Assembly: GCF_001648555.1 (NCBI RefSeq)
Contig: NZ_LQXM01000022.1
Coordinates: 124,001-188,000 of the forward strand
Source of the DNA: Rossellomorea aquimaris TF-12
GTDB lineage: Bacteria; Bacillota; Bacilli; Bacillales; Bacillaceae_B
Length of the DNA stretch: 64,000 nucleotides
Direction of reading: 5' to 3'
Position 1 is the stretch's first letter, and every line of letters begins with the position of its first letter. The translations under genes and the position numbers were made by a program. Below the pieces are notes generated by a model. It saw nothing but the letters and a program-made list of their open reading frames with translations. It did not search any database and had not been told where the DNA came from. Below are positions 23,998 through 33,484 of the stretch, in pieces.

Positions 23998-26562
23998 ATG
24001 GCTGTTGCATTGAAAAAACCAATGAAATTAAACAAAGAAAGATTAAACCAGGATATTGGATTATTCCCCCAAGTACATCCCATTACCCCAGATATGATCA
24101 CTACACACAAAGGTGTATCCCGTCTAGTAATGATTGATCGTTATTCTTTTAAAGACACTGAAAAGATTACTCTTTCACAAGGGGACTTTGTCGTTTTAAC
24201 CATTAAAGAAGACCCAAAATTCCCTGCTCGAGGTTTAGGTTACATCACCAATATTGATTGGGAGAATAAAAAAGCAGATGTTTGGATTGAAGAAGAATAC
24301 AGAAGTGCAATTGATAATCCGAATGAGACTGATCTTGGTATTGTTACTAGGACATTGGATGTCATTGAAAAACCTCTTGAAATTTACTATGAACAAATTG
24401 CAAAACGGAATGCAACAGGCTTAGCCGAGGTTGAGGAAACACCGGAAAAGAGAAAAGAATGGTTTGAAAAATTTTATCATGAATTAGTCCATTTAAACTT
24501 TGTTCCTGCCGGTCGTGTTTTATATGGAGCAGGAGCAGGAACGGATGTAACCTATTTTAATTGTTACGTAATGCCTTTTGTTCAGGACTCTCGTGAAGGG
24601 ATATCGGAACACCGTAAACAAGTAATGGAAATTATGAGTAGAGGTGGAGGAGTTGGAACGAACGGATCCACACTTCGACCACGCAACACGTTAGCAAAAG
24701 GTGTGAATGGGAAATCTTCAGGGTCCGTTTCCTGGCTAGATGATATTGCAAAACTGACTCACTTGGTTGAGCAGGGCGGATCACGACGTGGAGCCCAAAT
24801 GATTATGCTTTCAGATTGGCATCCGGATATTGTTGAATTTATTATCTCTAAAATGCAAAACCCACGTATTTTACGCTACTTACTAGAAAATACGAAAGAT
24901 GAAACCATTAAAAAGGTGGCCCAGGATAAATTAAAATTCACTCCTTTAACTGAGCAGGAAGAAGCTATGTATCAAGGGATATTAAATTATAAGCAAATTC
25001 CAGGGTACGGTGGATTTGATGAGAAGATCCTTAAAAATGCAGAAGAAAAATTGCGTACTGGTGGAACCTACAGTGTGCATAACTCAGAGTTTTTAACTGG
25101 GGCAAACATTTCTGTCTGCTTAACAAGTGACTTCATGGAAGCTGTTGAAAAGGACGAGAATTACGCTTTACGATTCCCGGATGTTGAAAGCTATGATGGC
25201 GAGGAAATGAAATATTACAATGAAGAATGGCATAAAATTGGCGATGTTCGTGAATGGGAAAAGCTAGGATATAAAGTAAGAACTTACAGAAAAATTAAGG
25301 CGAAAGAGCTGTGGAATCTTATTAATGTATGTGCAACCTACTCGGCAGAGCCTGGCATTTTCTTTATTGATAACGCCAATGATATGACGAATGCAAAAGC
25401 ATATGGTCAAAAAGTAGTCGCAACCAATCCATGTGGTGAACAGCCTTTAGCACCTTATTCAGTTTGTAACCTGGCTGCAGTTAATCTAGCTCAGTTTGCT
25501 AATAAAGAAACAAAATCAGTTGACTTTGAAAAGCTAAAACAGACTGTAGAAGTTGGAGTTCGTATGCAGGATAATGTTATTGATGCAACGCCATACTTCT
25601 TAGAGGAGAACAAAAAGCAGGCTCTGGGAGAACGTCGTGTTGGCCTTGGTGTAATGGGTCTAGCCGATTTACTTATATACTGTGAGAAAGAGTATGGAAC
25701 TGAAGAAGGAAATAAACTGGTGGATGAAGTTTTTGAAGTGATTGCAACCACAGCTTATAGAGCTTCCGTTCAGCTTTCAAAAGAAAAGGGAAGCTTTCCG
25801 TTCTTGACAGGTTCAAATGAAGAAGAGACCAATCGCTTAAGAAAAGCGTTCATTGAAACAGGATACATGAAAAAAATGCCAGAAGATGTTCGTGAAAGCA
25901 TTTTATCCCATGGAATACGTAACTCCCATCTATTAACTGTTGCTCCAACAGGTTCAACAGGAACGATGGTTGGTGTTTCCACAGGATTAGAACCATACTT
26001 CTCTTTTACTTATTACAGAAGTGGCAGATTAGGTAAATTTATTGAGGTGAAAGCTGATATTGTGGAAGAGTATTTAAGCAGAAACCCTGATGCGGACCCG
26101 AATGATCTTCCAGAATGGTTTATTTCATCCATGAGTCTGGCACCACAAGCACATGCAGATGTTCAATGTGTTATCCAAAATTGGATTGATAGTTCTATCT
26201 CCAAAACGGTTAATGCTCCTAGAGGATACACGGTAGAACAAGTCGAAAAAGTATATGAGCGTTTATATAAAGGAGGAGCAAAAGGAGGAACGGTTTATGT
26301 TGATGGAAGCCGTGATTCACAAGTCCTTACTTTAAAAGCAGAAGAAAACAGCTTTGATGATGACCAAGAACATGTTGAAGCCCCGAGAGAAGCTAAGCCT
26401 ATTGTTTTAGTAGACACGATTCAGGATGTTCGTTCTACAGATGTAACAATTGGTTCAGAAGTAGGAAACACTTGTCCTGTTTGTCGAAAAGGAACAGTGA
26501 AAGACATGGGTGGTTGTAATACATGTACGAATTGTGGCGCACAACTTAAATGTGGTTTGTAA
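23998..26562 (+). CDS. nrdJ: Adenosylcobalamin-dependent (class II) ribonucleotide reductase
   Basis: 854 aa from ATG 23998 (GAAGGAG upstream). Residues include PAGRVLYGAG, MEIMSRGGGVGTNGSTLRP, QGGSRRGAQM, NPCGEQPLAPYSVCNLAAVN (radical-site region), APTGSTGTM and a C-terminal cysteine cluster CPVCRKGTVKDMGGCNTCTN. Reduces ribonucleotides using B12, so it works with or without oxygen. It is absent from B. subtilis, which uses class Ib NrdEF. Controlled by the NrdR boxes upstream. Confidence 0.95.
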   Translation: MAVALKKPMKLNKERLNQDIGLFPQVHPITPDMITTHKGVSRLVMIDRYSFKDTEKITLSQGDFVVLTIKEDPKFPARGLGYITNIDWENKKADVWIEEEYRSAIDNPNETDLGIVTRTLDVIEKPLEIYYEQIAKRNATGLAEVEETPEKRKEWFEKFYHELVHLNFVPAGRVLYGAGAGTDVTYFNCYVMPFVQDSREGISEHRKQVMEIMSRGGGVGTNGSTLRPRNTLAKGVNGKSSGSVSWLDDIAKLTHLVEQGGSRRGAQMIMLSDWHPDIVEFIISKMQNPRILRYLLENTKDETIKKVAQDKLKFTPLTEQEEAMYQGILNYKQIPGYGGFDEKILKNAEEKLRTGGTYSVHNSEFLTGANISVCLTSDFMEAVEKDENYALRFPDVESYDGEEMKYYNEEWHKIGDVREWEKLGYKVRTYRKIKAKELWNLINVCATYSAEPGIFFIDNANDMTNAKAYGQKVVATNPCGEQPLAPYSVCNLAAVNLAQFANKETKSVDFEKLKQTVEVGVRMQDNVIDATPYFLEENKKQALGERRVGLGVMGLADLLIYCEKEYGTEEGNKLVDEVFEVIATTAYRASVQLSKEKGSFPFLTGSNEEETNRLRKAFIETGYMKKMPEDVRESILSHGIRNSHLLTVAPTGSTGTMVGVSTGLEPYFSFTYYRSGRLGKFIEVKADIVEEYLSRNPDADPNDLPEWFISSMSLAPQAHADVQCVIQNWIDSSISKTVNAPRGYTVEQVEKVYERLYKGGAKGGTVYVDGSRDSQVLTLKAEENSFDDDQEHVEAPREAKPIVLVDTIQDVRSTDVTIGSEVGNTCPVCRKGTVKDMGGCNTCTNCGAQLKCGL

Positions 26563-26576
26563 TAACACGTAAAAGG

Positions 26577-26607
26577 TAGGAGAGGACTAGTTCCTCTCCT
26601 ATTTTGT
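26577..26607 (+). terminator. Terminator of nrdJ
   Basis: TAGGAGAGGA / TCCTCTCCTA with a short loop and TTTTG. Confidence 0.8.
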
Positions 26608-26668
26608 TATTCTAAAATCCTTCATTGTGAATTAAAGATGTAATATACACGTTGAAGGAGTGGAGCCT

Positions 26669-27550
26669 ATGGACATCGATGGAGTATTTTCGGGTGGAGG
26701 CATAAAAGGGCTCGCGATGATAGGTGCATATGAGGCGATAGAAGAAAAAGGCTTAACATTCAAACGATTAGCGGGAACCAGTGCAGGGGCAATTGTTGCG
26801 GCATTAATTTCAGCGGGGTATTCTAGTCGGGAGCTGTTGGGGATTATGGAAGAAGTTGACTTGAAGAAATTGTTGGATTCAAATGCCATTGTGTCTTTTC
26901 CTTTATTAAAATGGGTTAGAATCTATTATCGTTTAGGTTTATACAAAGGAATTGCACTTGAAAATTGGATAGAAGTGAAGCTGAAAGCGAGAGGTATTTA
27001 TACTTTTGCTGATCTTCCTAAACATTCACTGAGAGTGATTGCTTCAGATCTTTCGAATGGACGATTATTAGTCCTTCCTGATGATTTAGTGAAATATGGT
27101 ATACCGATTGATACATTTCCTGTGGCAAGAGCGATTCGAATGAGTGCGAGTTTACCGTATTTTTTTGAGCCAGTTAAATTACGCTCTCTAGACGGGACGA
27201 ATTTAGTAGCGGATGGGGGAATATTAAGTAACTTTCCCATGTGGTTATTTGATAAAGAAAATGTAAAAAAAACGCGACCGGTTCTCGGAGTGAAATTAAG
27301 TCATAATCTAAATGAAAGACCAAAGAATAAAATTCATAATGCAATAGAATTGTATGAAGCTCTCTTTCAAACAATGAAGGATGCTCATGATTCTAGATAT
27401 ATTTCAAGAAAACATGAAAAAAACATCATTTTTCTCCCAACAGAAGGTGTTCTCACGACTGAATTTGAATTAACTGAAGCGAAGAAAAGGGAACTAATAC
27501 AATTCGGAAAGAAGCAGGCAGAAGATTTCCTGAAGAAATGGACATATTAA
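26669..27550 (+). CDS. yqhO: Patatin-like phospholipase YqhO
   Basis: 293 aa from ATG 26669 (AAGGAGTGGAG upstream; the ATG at 26660 lies in that site). The oxyanion GGGIKGLA, nucleophile GTSAGA (Ser about 40) and catalytic aspartate in VADGGILSNFP form a complete patatin Ser-Asp dyad. No signal peptide, so it acts in the cytosol or at the inner membrane face, probably as an acyl hydrolase. Confidence 0.93.
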   Translation: MDIDGVFSGGGIKGLAMIGAYEAIEEKGLTFKRLAGTSAGAIVAALISAGYSSRELLGIMEEVDLKKLLDSNAIVSFPLLKWVRIYYRLGLYKGIALENWIEVKLKARGIYTFADLPKHSLRVIASDLSNGRLLVLPDDLVKYGIPIDTFPVARAIRMSASLPYFFEPVKLRSLDGTNLVADGGILSNFPMWLFDKENVKKTRPVLGVKLSHNLNERPKNKIHNAIELYEALFQTMKDAHDSRYISRKHEKNIIFLPTEGVLTTEFELTEAKKRELIQFGKKQAEDFLKKWTY

Positions 27551-27585
27551 AAGGCTACTCTCATAAGATTGTTACTAATTCAAAA

Positions 27586-27639
27586 AAAGTAGTAGTTGAT
27601 TACAGCGAGCATCCTGCAGAGGAAATCAACTACTACTTT
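27586..27639. repeat. Inverted repeat related to the dispersed repeat at 31286-31460
   Basis: Sixteen-base perfect arms AAAGTAGTAGTTGATT / AATCAACTACTACTTT. The interior and right arm (CAGCGAGCATCCTG…GGAAATCAACTACTAC) match the end of the repeat at 31286-31460. It may also end yqhO transcription. Confidence 0.7.
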
Positions 27640-27674
27640 CTCATCAAAAATAGCAACATTATTTACGTAAAAAG

Positions 27675-27721
27675 AAAAAAACAATCGAGCCTCTAAAAAG
27701 AAGCTCGATTGTTTTTTTTAT
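27675..27721. terminator. Bidirectional terminator between yqhO and yqhP
   Basis: ACAATCGAGC / GCTCGATTGT flanked by A-run and T-run. On the minus strand it overlaps the end of yqhP. Confidence 0.8.
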
Positions 27722-28061
27722 TCTTTTTTCCCTCAATAACTGTAAGGTTTGCATTGGATTTTTTCCGTATTGAACGTTTCTTTGAAACAGAAGTTCCTTG
27801 AGCTTTAGCTTTGCTCGTTGGTTGTTTCTTATGTCTCTTTTTTGATTGTTTGGCTGCTTTAAGAAACGCCCTTTGCTCATTACTACCTGCCCGTCTTTGG
27901 CTAAACCATCTTCGGTAAATGAAATAAATGATTCCGATGACAGCCGCTGATACAAGTACCTGTCTAAGAAGTCCCAGGGGATTTTCAATTAGCCATGAGC
28001 CTAAACCCAAAATAGCTAATAAAATTAAAGTGAAAACAACGATAATACGAGCGTTCAACAA
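27693..28061 (-). CDS. yqhP: SA1362-family membrane protein YqhP
   Basis: About 122 aa from TTG 28061 or 28058, chosen because GGAGGTG lies 5-8 nt upstream; the ATG at 28100 precedes that site. Two membrane helices (RIIVVFTLILLAILGLG and VLVSAAVIGIIYFIY) are followed by a very basic tail. Function unknown; constant in this Bacillus gene order. Confidence 0.83.
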   Translation of the reverse strand: MLNARIIVVFTLILLAILGLGSWLIENPLGLLRQVLVSAAVIGIIYFIYRRWFSQRRAGSNEQRAFLKAAKQSKKRHKKQPTSKAKAQGTSVSKKRSIRKKSNANLTVIEGKKNKKNNRASF

Positions 28062-28369
28062 AGCCACCTCCTTACGGTCCAATCGTTCTTTTAAAATCAC
28101 GGTTTCCTATATTTTAGACAATTTCTTTTTAATTTAATCGCATTTTTACATGGTTTTCTAATCTTTCCAATTTTTCATAGGAAGAAACAGAGCTTGAAGA
28201 AGAAATTCCATCTCTGTGTTAATGATAATGTATCTTTATCTTACTAAAAAAAGAATAAAAGCACTAGGGGTACTACTTCTATAATTGATTATATATAACG
28301 AATTCAAATCACTAAAATGAATGCAAGTGTTTACCTGAATAGGACATACTACAAATGGAGGTGTTACAG

Positions 28370-28939
28370 ATGGCGGAACAAAAAGGTCAGCACGAAAAAA
28401 TTCAAGAAGGATCAGAAGAAAGTAAAAGAGATCCCAAACTCGAACAGAATAAAGGAGAAGCCCCACTCTCGTTTATTTCAATGGTCATTCTTACGGGTTT
28501 CATTGGAGGTGTGTTTTGGAGTGCAATCTCTTATTTATGTTACTTTTTTTCATTTACAAAAATTGAACCGAACATTATATTCGAACCATGGGCTGTTGGA
28601 AACTGGAAGGAAAAATGGATTGGGATTATTTTGTCTATCGTTGCATATGGGATTGTTTCCATCGGAGTAGCTCTCATTTATTATGGATTACTAAGAAAGT
28701 TTAAGTCTATGTGGGTTGGAGCTGGATACGGTATTGTTTTATATTTAGCTGTTTTCTTCGTTCTTAAACCTTTATTCCCAAGTATAAAATCGTTTACTTC
28801 GATTGATTACCATACCCTCATAACAAGTTTATGCTTGTATGTTTTATATGGTGTTTTTATTGGATACTCTATATCATACGAAGAAAACGAATTGAGGCAT
28901 GATGAACAAAAGGAAAAGTCTGGAGAAGTTGTTCAATAA
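28370..28939 (+). CDS. yqhR: YqhR family membrane protein
   Basis: 189 aa from ATG 28370 (GGAGG 8 nt upstream). Charged N-terminal 30 residues, then four hydrophobic segments (about 38-60, 86-110, 118-137, 147-170) and a charged tail. Matches YqhR in position and topology. In B. subtilis yqhQ lies between yqhP and yqhR; here 28062-28369 has no gene. Confidence 0.85.
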   Translation: MAEQKGQHEKIQEGSEESKRDPKLEQNKGEAPLSFISMVILTGFIGGVFWSAISYLCYFFSFTKIEPNIIFEPWAVGNWKEKWIGIILSIVAYGIVSIGVALIYYGLLRKFKSMWVGAGYGIVLYLAVFFVLKPLFPSIKSFTSIDYHTLITSLCLYVLYGVFIGYSISYEENELRHDEQKEKSGEVVQ

Positions 28940-29032
28940 GCACTCGCTATTTTCAGACAATTTTGTAGGTATAAATATAGGGTTTATGTTAGAATGTTCA
29001 TGATGAACATTCTATTTTTTTAGGAGTTACAT

Positions 29033-29491
29033 ATGGGAAAAATTCTATTGCTAAACGGTCCTAATTTAAATCGATTAGGTAAACGTGAACCAGACATTTA
29101 TGGGCGGGTTACTCTAGTCGAGTTGGAACAAAAACTTGAGAATGCAGCAAAGAAAAAAGGCTACCAATTAGTTTCGGCTCAGTCCAACCACGAAGGGGAA
29201 TTAATTGATTCTATACATAAGGCAGCAGACGATGAATATTGTGGGATTATCTTTAATCCTGGGGCATTTACTCATTACAGTTATAGTATTAGAGACGCTA
29301 TTGCTTCTGTCTCAATACCAGTTGTTGAGGTCCATATTTCAAACATTCATAAGCGGGAAGCCTTTAGACATCAATCTGTCCTTGCAGCCGAAACAATCGG
29401 ACAAATTGTCGGTTTTGGACTATTTGGATATGAATTAGCCTTAGAAGCACTAGTTAATTACATAAAGGGAGTGGAACTGGATGAAGATTGA
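29033..29491 (+). CDS. aroQ: 3-dehydroquinate dehydratase, type II
   Basis: 152 aa. Signatures LLNGPNLNRLGKREPDIYG (with catalytic Tyr), SNHEGELID, FNPGAFTHYS and EVHISNIHKREAFRHQS. Third step of the shikimate pathway, the same pathway as aroK above. Its end overlaps the next gene by 11 nt. Confidence 0.96.
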   Translation: MGKILLLNGPNLNRLGKREPDIYGRVTLVELEQKLENAAKKKGYQLVSAQSNHEGELIDSIHKAADDEYCGIIFNPGAFTHYSYSIRDAIASVSIPVVEVHISNIHKREAFRHQSVLAAETIGQIVGFGLFGYELALEALVNYIKGVELDED

Positions 29492-30545
29492 TCGATTGAG
29501 AGATACTTTTTCAGAAAATAACGTGGATGGAATATTGTTAACAAGCAGTTATAACCGCCGATATATGACCAATTTCACCGGCTCATCAGGGGTGGTATTG
29601 ATTTCAAAAAACAAAGCCCTATTTATTACTGATTTTCGTTACATTGAACAAGCTACTGAACAAGCTACTGAGTATGAAATTGTACAACACACTGGACCTA
29701 TTCATGAAGAAGTTGCGAAACAAGTTCAGAATTTGGGGATTAAATCTTTAGGGTTTGAAAAGAACTATATGACGTATAATGCATATGAAAGCTACCGTGA
29801 AGTCATAGAAGCTGAACTTGTTCCTGTATCTGGTCTCGTAGAAAAGTTACGCTTGATTAAGACACCTGAAGAGATTAAGATAATTAAGGATGCGGCGGAT
29901 ATTGCCGATGCAGCATTCAAACACATATTAGATTTTATTAAACCGGATGTTACAGAGTTAGAAGTTTCCAACGAATTAGAATTCTTCATGAGAAAAGCAG
30001 GGGCAACGTCTTCTTCATTTGATATCATTGTTGCATCAGGAAAAAGATCTGCACTTCCTCATGGTGTTGCCAGTGATAAAGTGATTGAAAAAGGTGATTT
30101 TGTCACGTTAGATTATGGTGCATACTATAAAGGATATTGTTCTGATATGACTCGTACAGTATCTGTCGGGGAACCGAGTGATAAATTAAAAGAGATTTAT
30201 GATGTTGTACTACAATCACAGCTTCTAGCAATGGAAAAAATCAAGCCTGGTATGACTGGGAAAGAAGCTGATGCGATTGCTCGTGATTACATAACAGAAA
30301 AAGGTTATGGTGAGTATTTCGGACATTCATTAGGGCATGGAATTGGTCTTGAAGTTCATGAAGGACCTGGTTTATCATCCCGCTCTGATGTCGTGCTAGA
30401 GCCTGGAATGATTGTGACAGTAGAACCAGGAGTATATGTTCCTGGCGTTGGCGGAGTGCGTATAGAAGATGATACGATCATGACGGAAAATTCCAATGAA
30501 ACCCTAACTCACTCCACAAAAGATCTAATAATTTTACCACTTTAG
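29481..30545 (+). CDS. yqhT: Xaa-Pro aminopeptidase family M24 (YqhT)
   Basis: 354 aa. Creatinase-like N-domain followed by the pita-bread domain: metal ligands in [40 protein letters not shown] and GGVRIEDD. Overlaps aroQ, with efp 40 nt downstream, the usual aroQ-yqhT-efp operon. Would release N-terminal residues next to proline. Confidence 0.94.
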   Translation: MKIDRLRDTFSENNVDGILLTSSYNRRYMTNFTGSSGVVLISKNKALFITDFRYIEQATEQATEYEIVQHTGPIHEEVAKQVQNLGIKSLGFEKNYMTYNAYESYREVIEAELVPVSGLVEKLRLIKTPEEIKIIKDAADIADAAFKHILDFIKPDVTELEVSNELEFFMRKAGATSSSFDIIVASGKRSALPHGVASDKVIEKGDFVTLDYGAYYKGYCSDMTRTVSVGEPSDKLKEIYDVVLQSQLLAMEKIKPGMTGKEADAIARDYITEKGYGEYFGHSLGHGIGLEVHEGPGLSSRSDVVLEPGMIVTVEPGVYVPGVGGVRIEDDTIMTENSNETLTHSTKDLIILPL

Positions 30546-30585
30546 TCCTAACAACCAGGACTAATACACAATAGGAGGAACATGC

Positions 30586-31143
30586 ATGATTTCAGTTAAT
30601 GATTTTAAAACAGGATTAACCATTGAAGTTGACAACGGTATTTGGCGCGTTATTGATTTCCAACACGTTAAACCTGGAAAAGGGGCAGCTTTTGTTCGCT
30701 CTAAACTTCGTAATCTTCGCACAGGTGCTATTCAAGAGAAAACCTTCCGTGCAGGTGAAAAGGTAGGAAAAGCTCAAATCGATAACCGTAAAATGCAATA
30801 CCTTTATGCAAATGGAGATATGCATGTGTTCATGGATAATGAGAACTATGAGCAAATTGAATTACCAGCGACTTCAATTGAATATGAATTAAAGTACCTT
30901 AAAGAAAACATGGAAGTGTCTATCATGATGTATGGTGGAGAAACGCTTGGAGTTGAATTACCTAATTCTGTAGAGCTTGTCGTAACAGAAACAGAACCAG
31001 GAATCAAAGGAGATACTGCTTCTGGTGGTTCCAAGCCAGCGACTGTTGAAACAGGATTAATCGTAAACGTACCTTTCTTCGTCAATGAAGGGGATACATT
31101 GGTTATCAATACAACCGACGGTTCTTATGTTTCACGCGGATAA
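30586..31143 (+). CDS. efp: Translation elongation factor P
   Basis: 185 aa, Shine-Dalgarno TAGGAGGAA. Starts [20 protein letters not shown]; the loop [16 protein letters not shown] carries K32, the residue that is modified in EF-P (5-aminopentanol in B. subtilis). Relieves ribosomes stalled at polyproline. Confidence 0.97.
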   Translation: MISVNDFKTGLTIEVDNGIWRVIDFQHVKPGKGAAFVRSKLRNLRTGAIQEKTFRAGEKVGKAQIDNRKMQYLYANGDMHVFMDNENYEQIELPATSIEYELKYLKENMEVSIMMYGGETLGVELPNSVELVVTETEPGIKGDTASGGSKPATVETGLIVNVPFFVNEGDTLVINTTDGSYVSRG

Positions 31144-31160
31144 TATATAAAATGATAGTG

Positions 31161-31196
31161 AAAAAGCCTAAACGAATTCTCGTTTAGGCTTTTTTG
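31161..31196 (+). terminator. Terminator of efp
   Basis: AAAAAGCCTAAACGA / TCGTTTAGGCTTTTTT. Confidence 0.9.
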
Positions 31197-31285
31197 TGTC
31201 TATTTTTGGTTCATTTCACAAAGATAAGTGTTTTATAACATGTGTCTCTTAAAGACCCTGTAAACCAGTTTATGCTAGTTGGTGA

Positions 31286-31460
31286 GGGGAACTGCTCCGC
31301 TTTCCACGGGTGTCGGCCGAGCCTCATCAGCTTCGCTTCCGGGGTCTCGGCACATTTAAAAAATGTTGTTTTCTAAACGAGTAAGCCATTTATATTAGAA
31401 AATATTAAGAAACTCACGCTCCGCGGAAAGCGAGCACCTGTAACGGAAATCAACTACTAC
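31286..31460. repeat. Dispersed intergenic repeat of the Bacillus type
   Basis: GC-rich islets in AT-rich DNA: GGGGAACTGCTCCGCTTTCC…GGGTCTCGGC at the left and, roughly inverted, CTCACGCTCCGCGGAAAGCG…AATCAACTACTAC at the right, 60 bp apart. Sequences with CTCCGCTTTCCGCGG are scattered between genes in several alkaliphilic and related Bacillus. A short relative sits at 27586-27639. The rest of 31197-31768 shows no gene. Confidence 0.6.
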
Positions 31461-31667
31461 TCGCATGCAACATAGCTTATCAAAACAGCCTTTAACAAAG
31501 GTCTACCTGTGCTCTGTTAATTAAAGGTGTGTCTGAATAGAGACAGTGTATTCGTAAAATTATTACCTTCTATCAAACTTCAATATCATTCTAAATCCTT
31601 CTAATTAGTCTAAAGATCAATCCACAATGAAGAACATAATTACTCTACTCTCTTTCACAACTCAACT

Positions 31668-31697
31668 GTCATAATCTCTTTTCAAAAGAATACATTG
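31668..31697 (+). promoter_or_regulatory. Possible sigma-E promoter of the spoIIIA operon
   Basis: GTCATAAT, 13 nt, AATACATTG, resembling the sigma-E elements (-35 kmATATT, -10 CATACAmT). It lies about 75 nt before spoIIIAA, where mother-cell expression is expected. Confidence 0.4.
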
Positions 31698-31768
31698 TAT
31701 TATCAGGAAGCTTGTACGATGAAATGATCGTCTTATTCTGAATAAGTGGAATTAGAGTAGGAGGTACA

Positions 31769-32695
31769 ATGATGCAAGAAGTTCTCACATTACTACCCGG
31801 CACTATATCTGAAAGAGTCCTAGCCCTTCCACAAGATCTGGTAGAAAAAATAGAGGAGATAAGAGTACGTACGAATAGAGTGTTGGAGATTACTGCTCGC
31901 GGAAAGCCATACTTCATTTCCTACACTGTTACAGAGGAAGATAGTGAGCAGTTAATTAATAAATTGTCCCGCCATTCTTTCTATACATTAGAAGAAGAAC
32001 TAAAAAGAGGTTATATCACAATAGAAGGTGGTCATCGTGTTGGATTGGCCGGAAAGGTAATATTAGAGGCCGGAAAGGTGAAAGGTATACGTCACCTTTC
32101 CTCCTTCAATATACGAATTGCCAAACAAAAGATTGGCATAGCAGAGTCCATTTTTCCATATGTTTATGAAAATGGCTGGAAGCATACGATGATTATCGGT
32201 TCACCTCAGACTGGAAAAACGACTCTGTTAAGAGACCTTGCCCGCATCATCTCTAGTGGAATACCTGATAAAGGAATCCCTCCATTTAAAGTGGGGATTG
32301 TAGACGAGCGATCGGAAATAGCCGGTTGCGTCAATGGCATTCCTCAATTGGAATTCGGACCAAGAGTGGATGTTTTAGATGCCTGTCCAAAAGCAGAAGG
32401 CATGATGATGCTGATTCGATCCATGAGCCCGGATGTCCTTATCGTTGATGAAATTGGACGATTAGAAGATGGTCAAGCCATTCAAGAAGCCGTAAATGCA
32501 GGTATCACCCTAATCATGACAACACATGGTGCCAGCTTCATGGAAGTGAAAAAAAGACCAGTCATGAAGGAAGTTATTAATCTCCAAACAATCGAAAGAT
32601 TTGTAGAACTTAGAAGAGGAGAGGAGCCGGGTTTGGTTCATCAGGTATGGGATCATCAAGGGCAATCTCTTCTGAACAAAGTGAGTGTGACGTAA
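31769..32695 (+). CDS. spoIIIAA: Stage III sporulation ATPase SpoIIIAA
   Basis: 308 aa. Secretion-type ATPase with Walker A IIGSPQTGKTTLLRD (about 142-156), VDERSEIAG, and Walker B VLIVDEIGR. Energises the SpoIIIA-SpoIIQ channel that links mother cell and forespore during engulfment. First of eight genes packed head to tail. Confidence 0.96.
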   Translation: MMQEVLTLLPGTISERVLALPQDLVEKIEEIRVRTNRVLEITARGKPYFISYTVTEEDSEQLINKLSRHSFYTLEEELKRGYITIEGGHRVGLAGKVILEAGKVKGIRHLSSFNIRIAKQKIGIAESIFPYVYENGWKHTMIIGSPQTGKTTLLRDLARIISSGIPDKGIPPFKVGIVDERSEIAGCVNGIPQLEFGPRVDVLDACPKAEGMMMLIRSMSPDVLIVDEIGRLEDGQAIQEAVNAGITLIMTTHGASFMEVKKRPVMKEVINLQTIERFVELRRGEEPGLVHQVWDHQGQSLLNKVSVT

Positions 32696-33211
32696 ATGAT
32701 TAAAATTATTGGCGCAGTATTTATTATCCTATCTACATCATGGGCAGGGTTTGAAGCTTCTAAATATTTAACAGAAAGACCTAGACAGCTCCGGTTACTA
32801 AAGGTTGCCCTTCAATCACTGGAAGCTGAAATCACATATAGCCATACTCCATTACATGAAGCGACGAGAAAAATATCTAAACAGCTGCAAAAGCCTGTTT
32901 CATGGTTTTTTGAGTCGTTCTCAAAGAAACTCACTGAGCAGGAAATATCAGTCAAAAGAGCTTGGGAAGAAAGCTTAGATGAGGTATGGAAATTAACAGC
33001 TTTTAAGTCTGGTGAGTATGAAATTTTAAAACAGTTTGGTGAAAACCTTGGGAAACATGACATGATGACGCAGCAGAAACATATTCATCTAGCTCTAAAA
33101 CATCTCGATAGAGAAGAAATAGAAGCGATTGAAAAGCAAAGAAAATATGAAAAAATGACCAAAAGTCTTGGTTTTTTATCAGGGCTCCTGTTAATCATAC
33201 TGCTGCTTTAG
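32696..33211 (+). CDS. spoIIIAB: Stage III sporulation protein SpoIIIAB
   Basis: 171 aa, starts directly after the spoIIIAA stop. One N-terminal membrane helix (IIGAVFIILSTSWAGFEAS), a helical cytosolic domain (RQLRLLKVALQSLEAEITYS) similar to type II secretion GspF, and a C-terminal membrane helix (FLSGLLLIILLL). Confidence 0.94.
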   Translation: MIKIIGAVFIILSTSWAGFEASKYLTERPRQLRLLKVALQSLEAEITYSHTPLHEATRKISKQLQKPVSWFFESFSKKLTEQEISVKRAWEESLDEVWKLTAFKSGEYEILKQFGENLGKHDMMTQQKHIHLALKHLDREEIEAIEKQRKYEKMTKSLGFLSGLLLIILLL

Positions 33212-33265
33212 GTTAGTTTGCCTTTATACTGTTCGATGCTTTTTGAAACCAGGAGGGAATTGAGT

Positions 33266-33472
33266 ATGGGAATTGACGTGGATATTATCTTCAAAATTGC
33301 AGGTGTTGGGATCGTTGTTGCCTTTTTGCATACGATTTTGGATCAGGTTGGGAAAAAGGAATATGCACAATGGGTAACACTATTTGGCTTTATCTATATA
33401 TTGTTTATGGTTGCCTCCATTGTGGATGATTTATTTCAAAAGATTAAGTCGGTGTTTTTATATCAAGGATAG
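33266..33472 (+). CDS. spoIIIAC: Stage III sporulation protein SpoIIIAC
   Basis: 68 aa, the family length, from ATG 33266 (AGGAGGG upstream). Two membrane helices (IIFKIAGVGIVVAFLHTIL and YAQWVTLFGFIYILFMVAS). Small membrane part of the SpoIIIA complex. Confidence 0.94.
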   Translation: MGIDVDIIFKIAGVGIVVAFLHTILDQVGKKEYAQWVTLFGFIYILFMVASIVDDLFQKIKSVFLYQG

Positions 33473-33484
33473 GGGGAGTCTGCC

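Noticed and set aside
27659..27988. Minus-strand frame overlapping yqhP in another frame
   Set aside because: The yqhP frame has the ribosome site, membrane helices and family composition; this one is a basic low-complexity shadow without a start signal.
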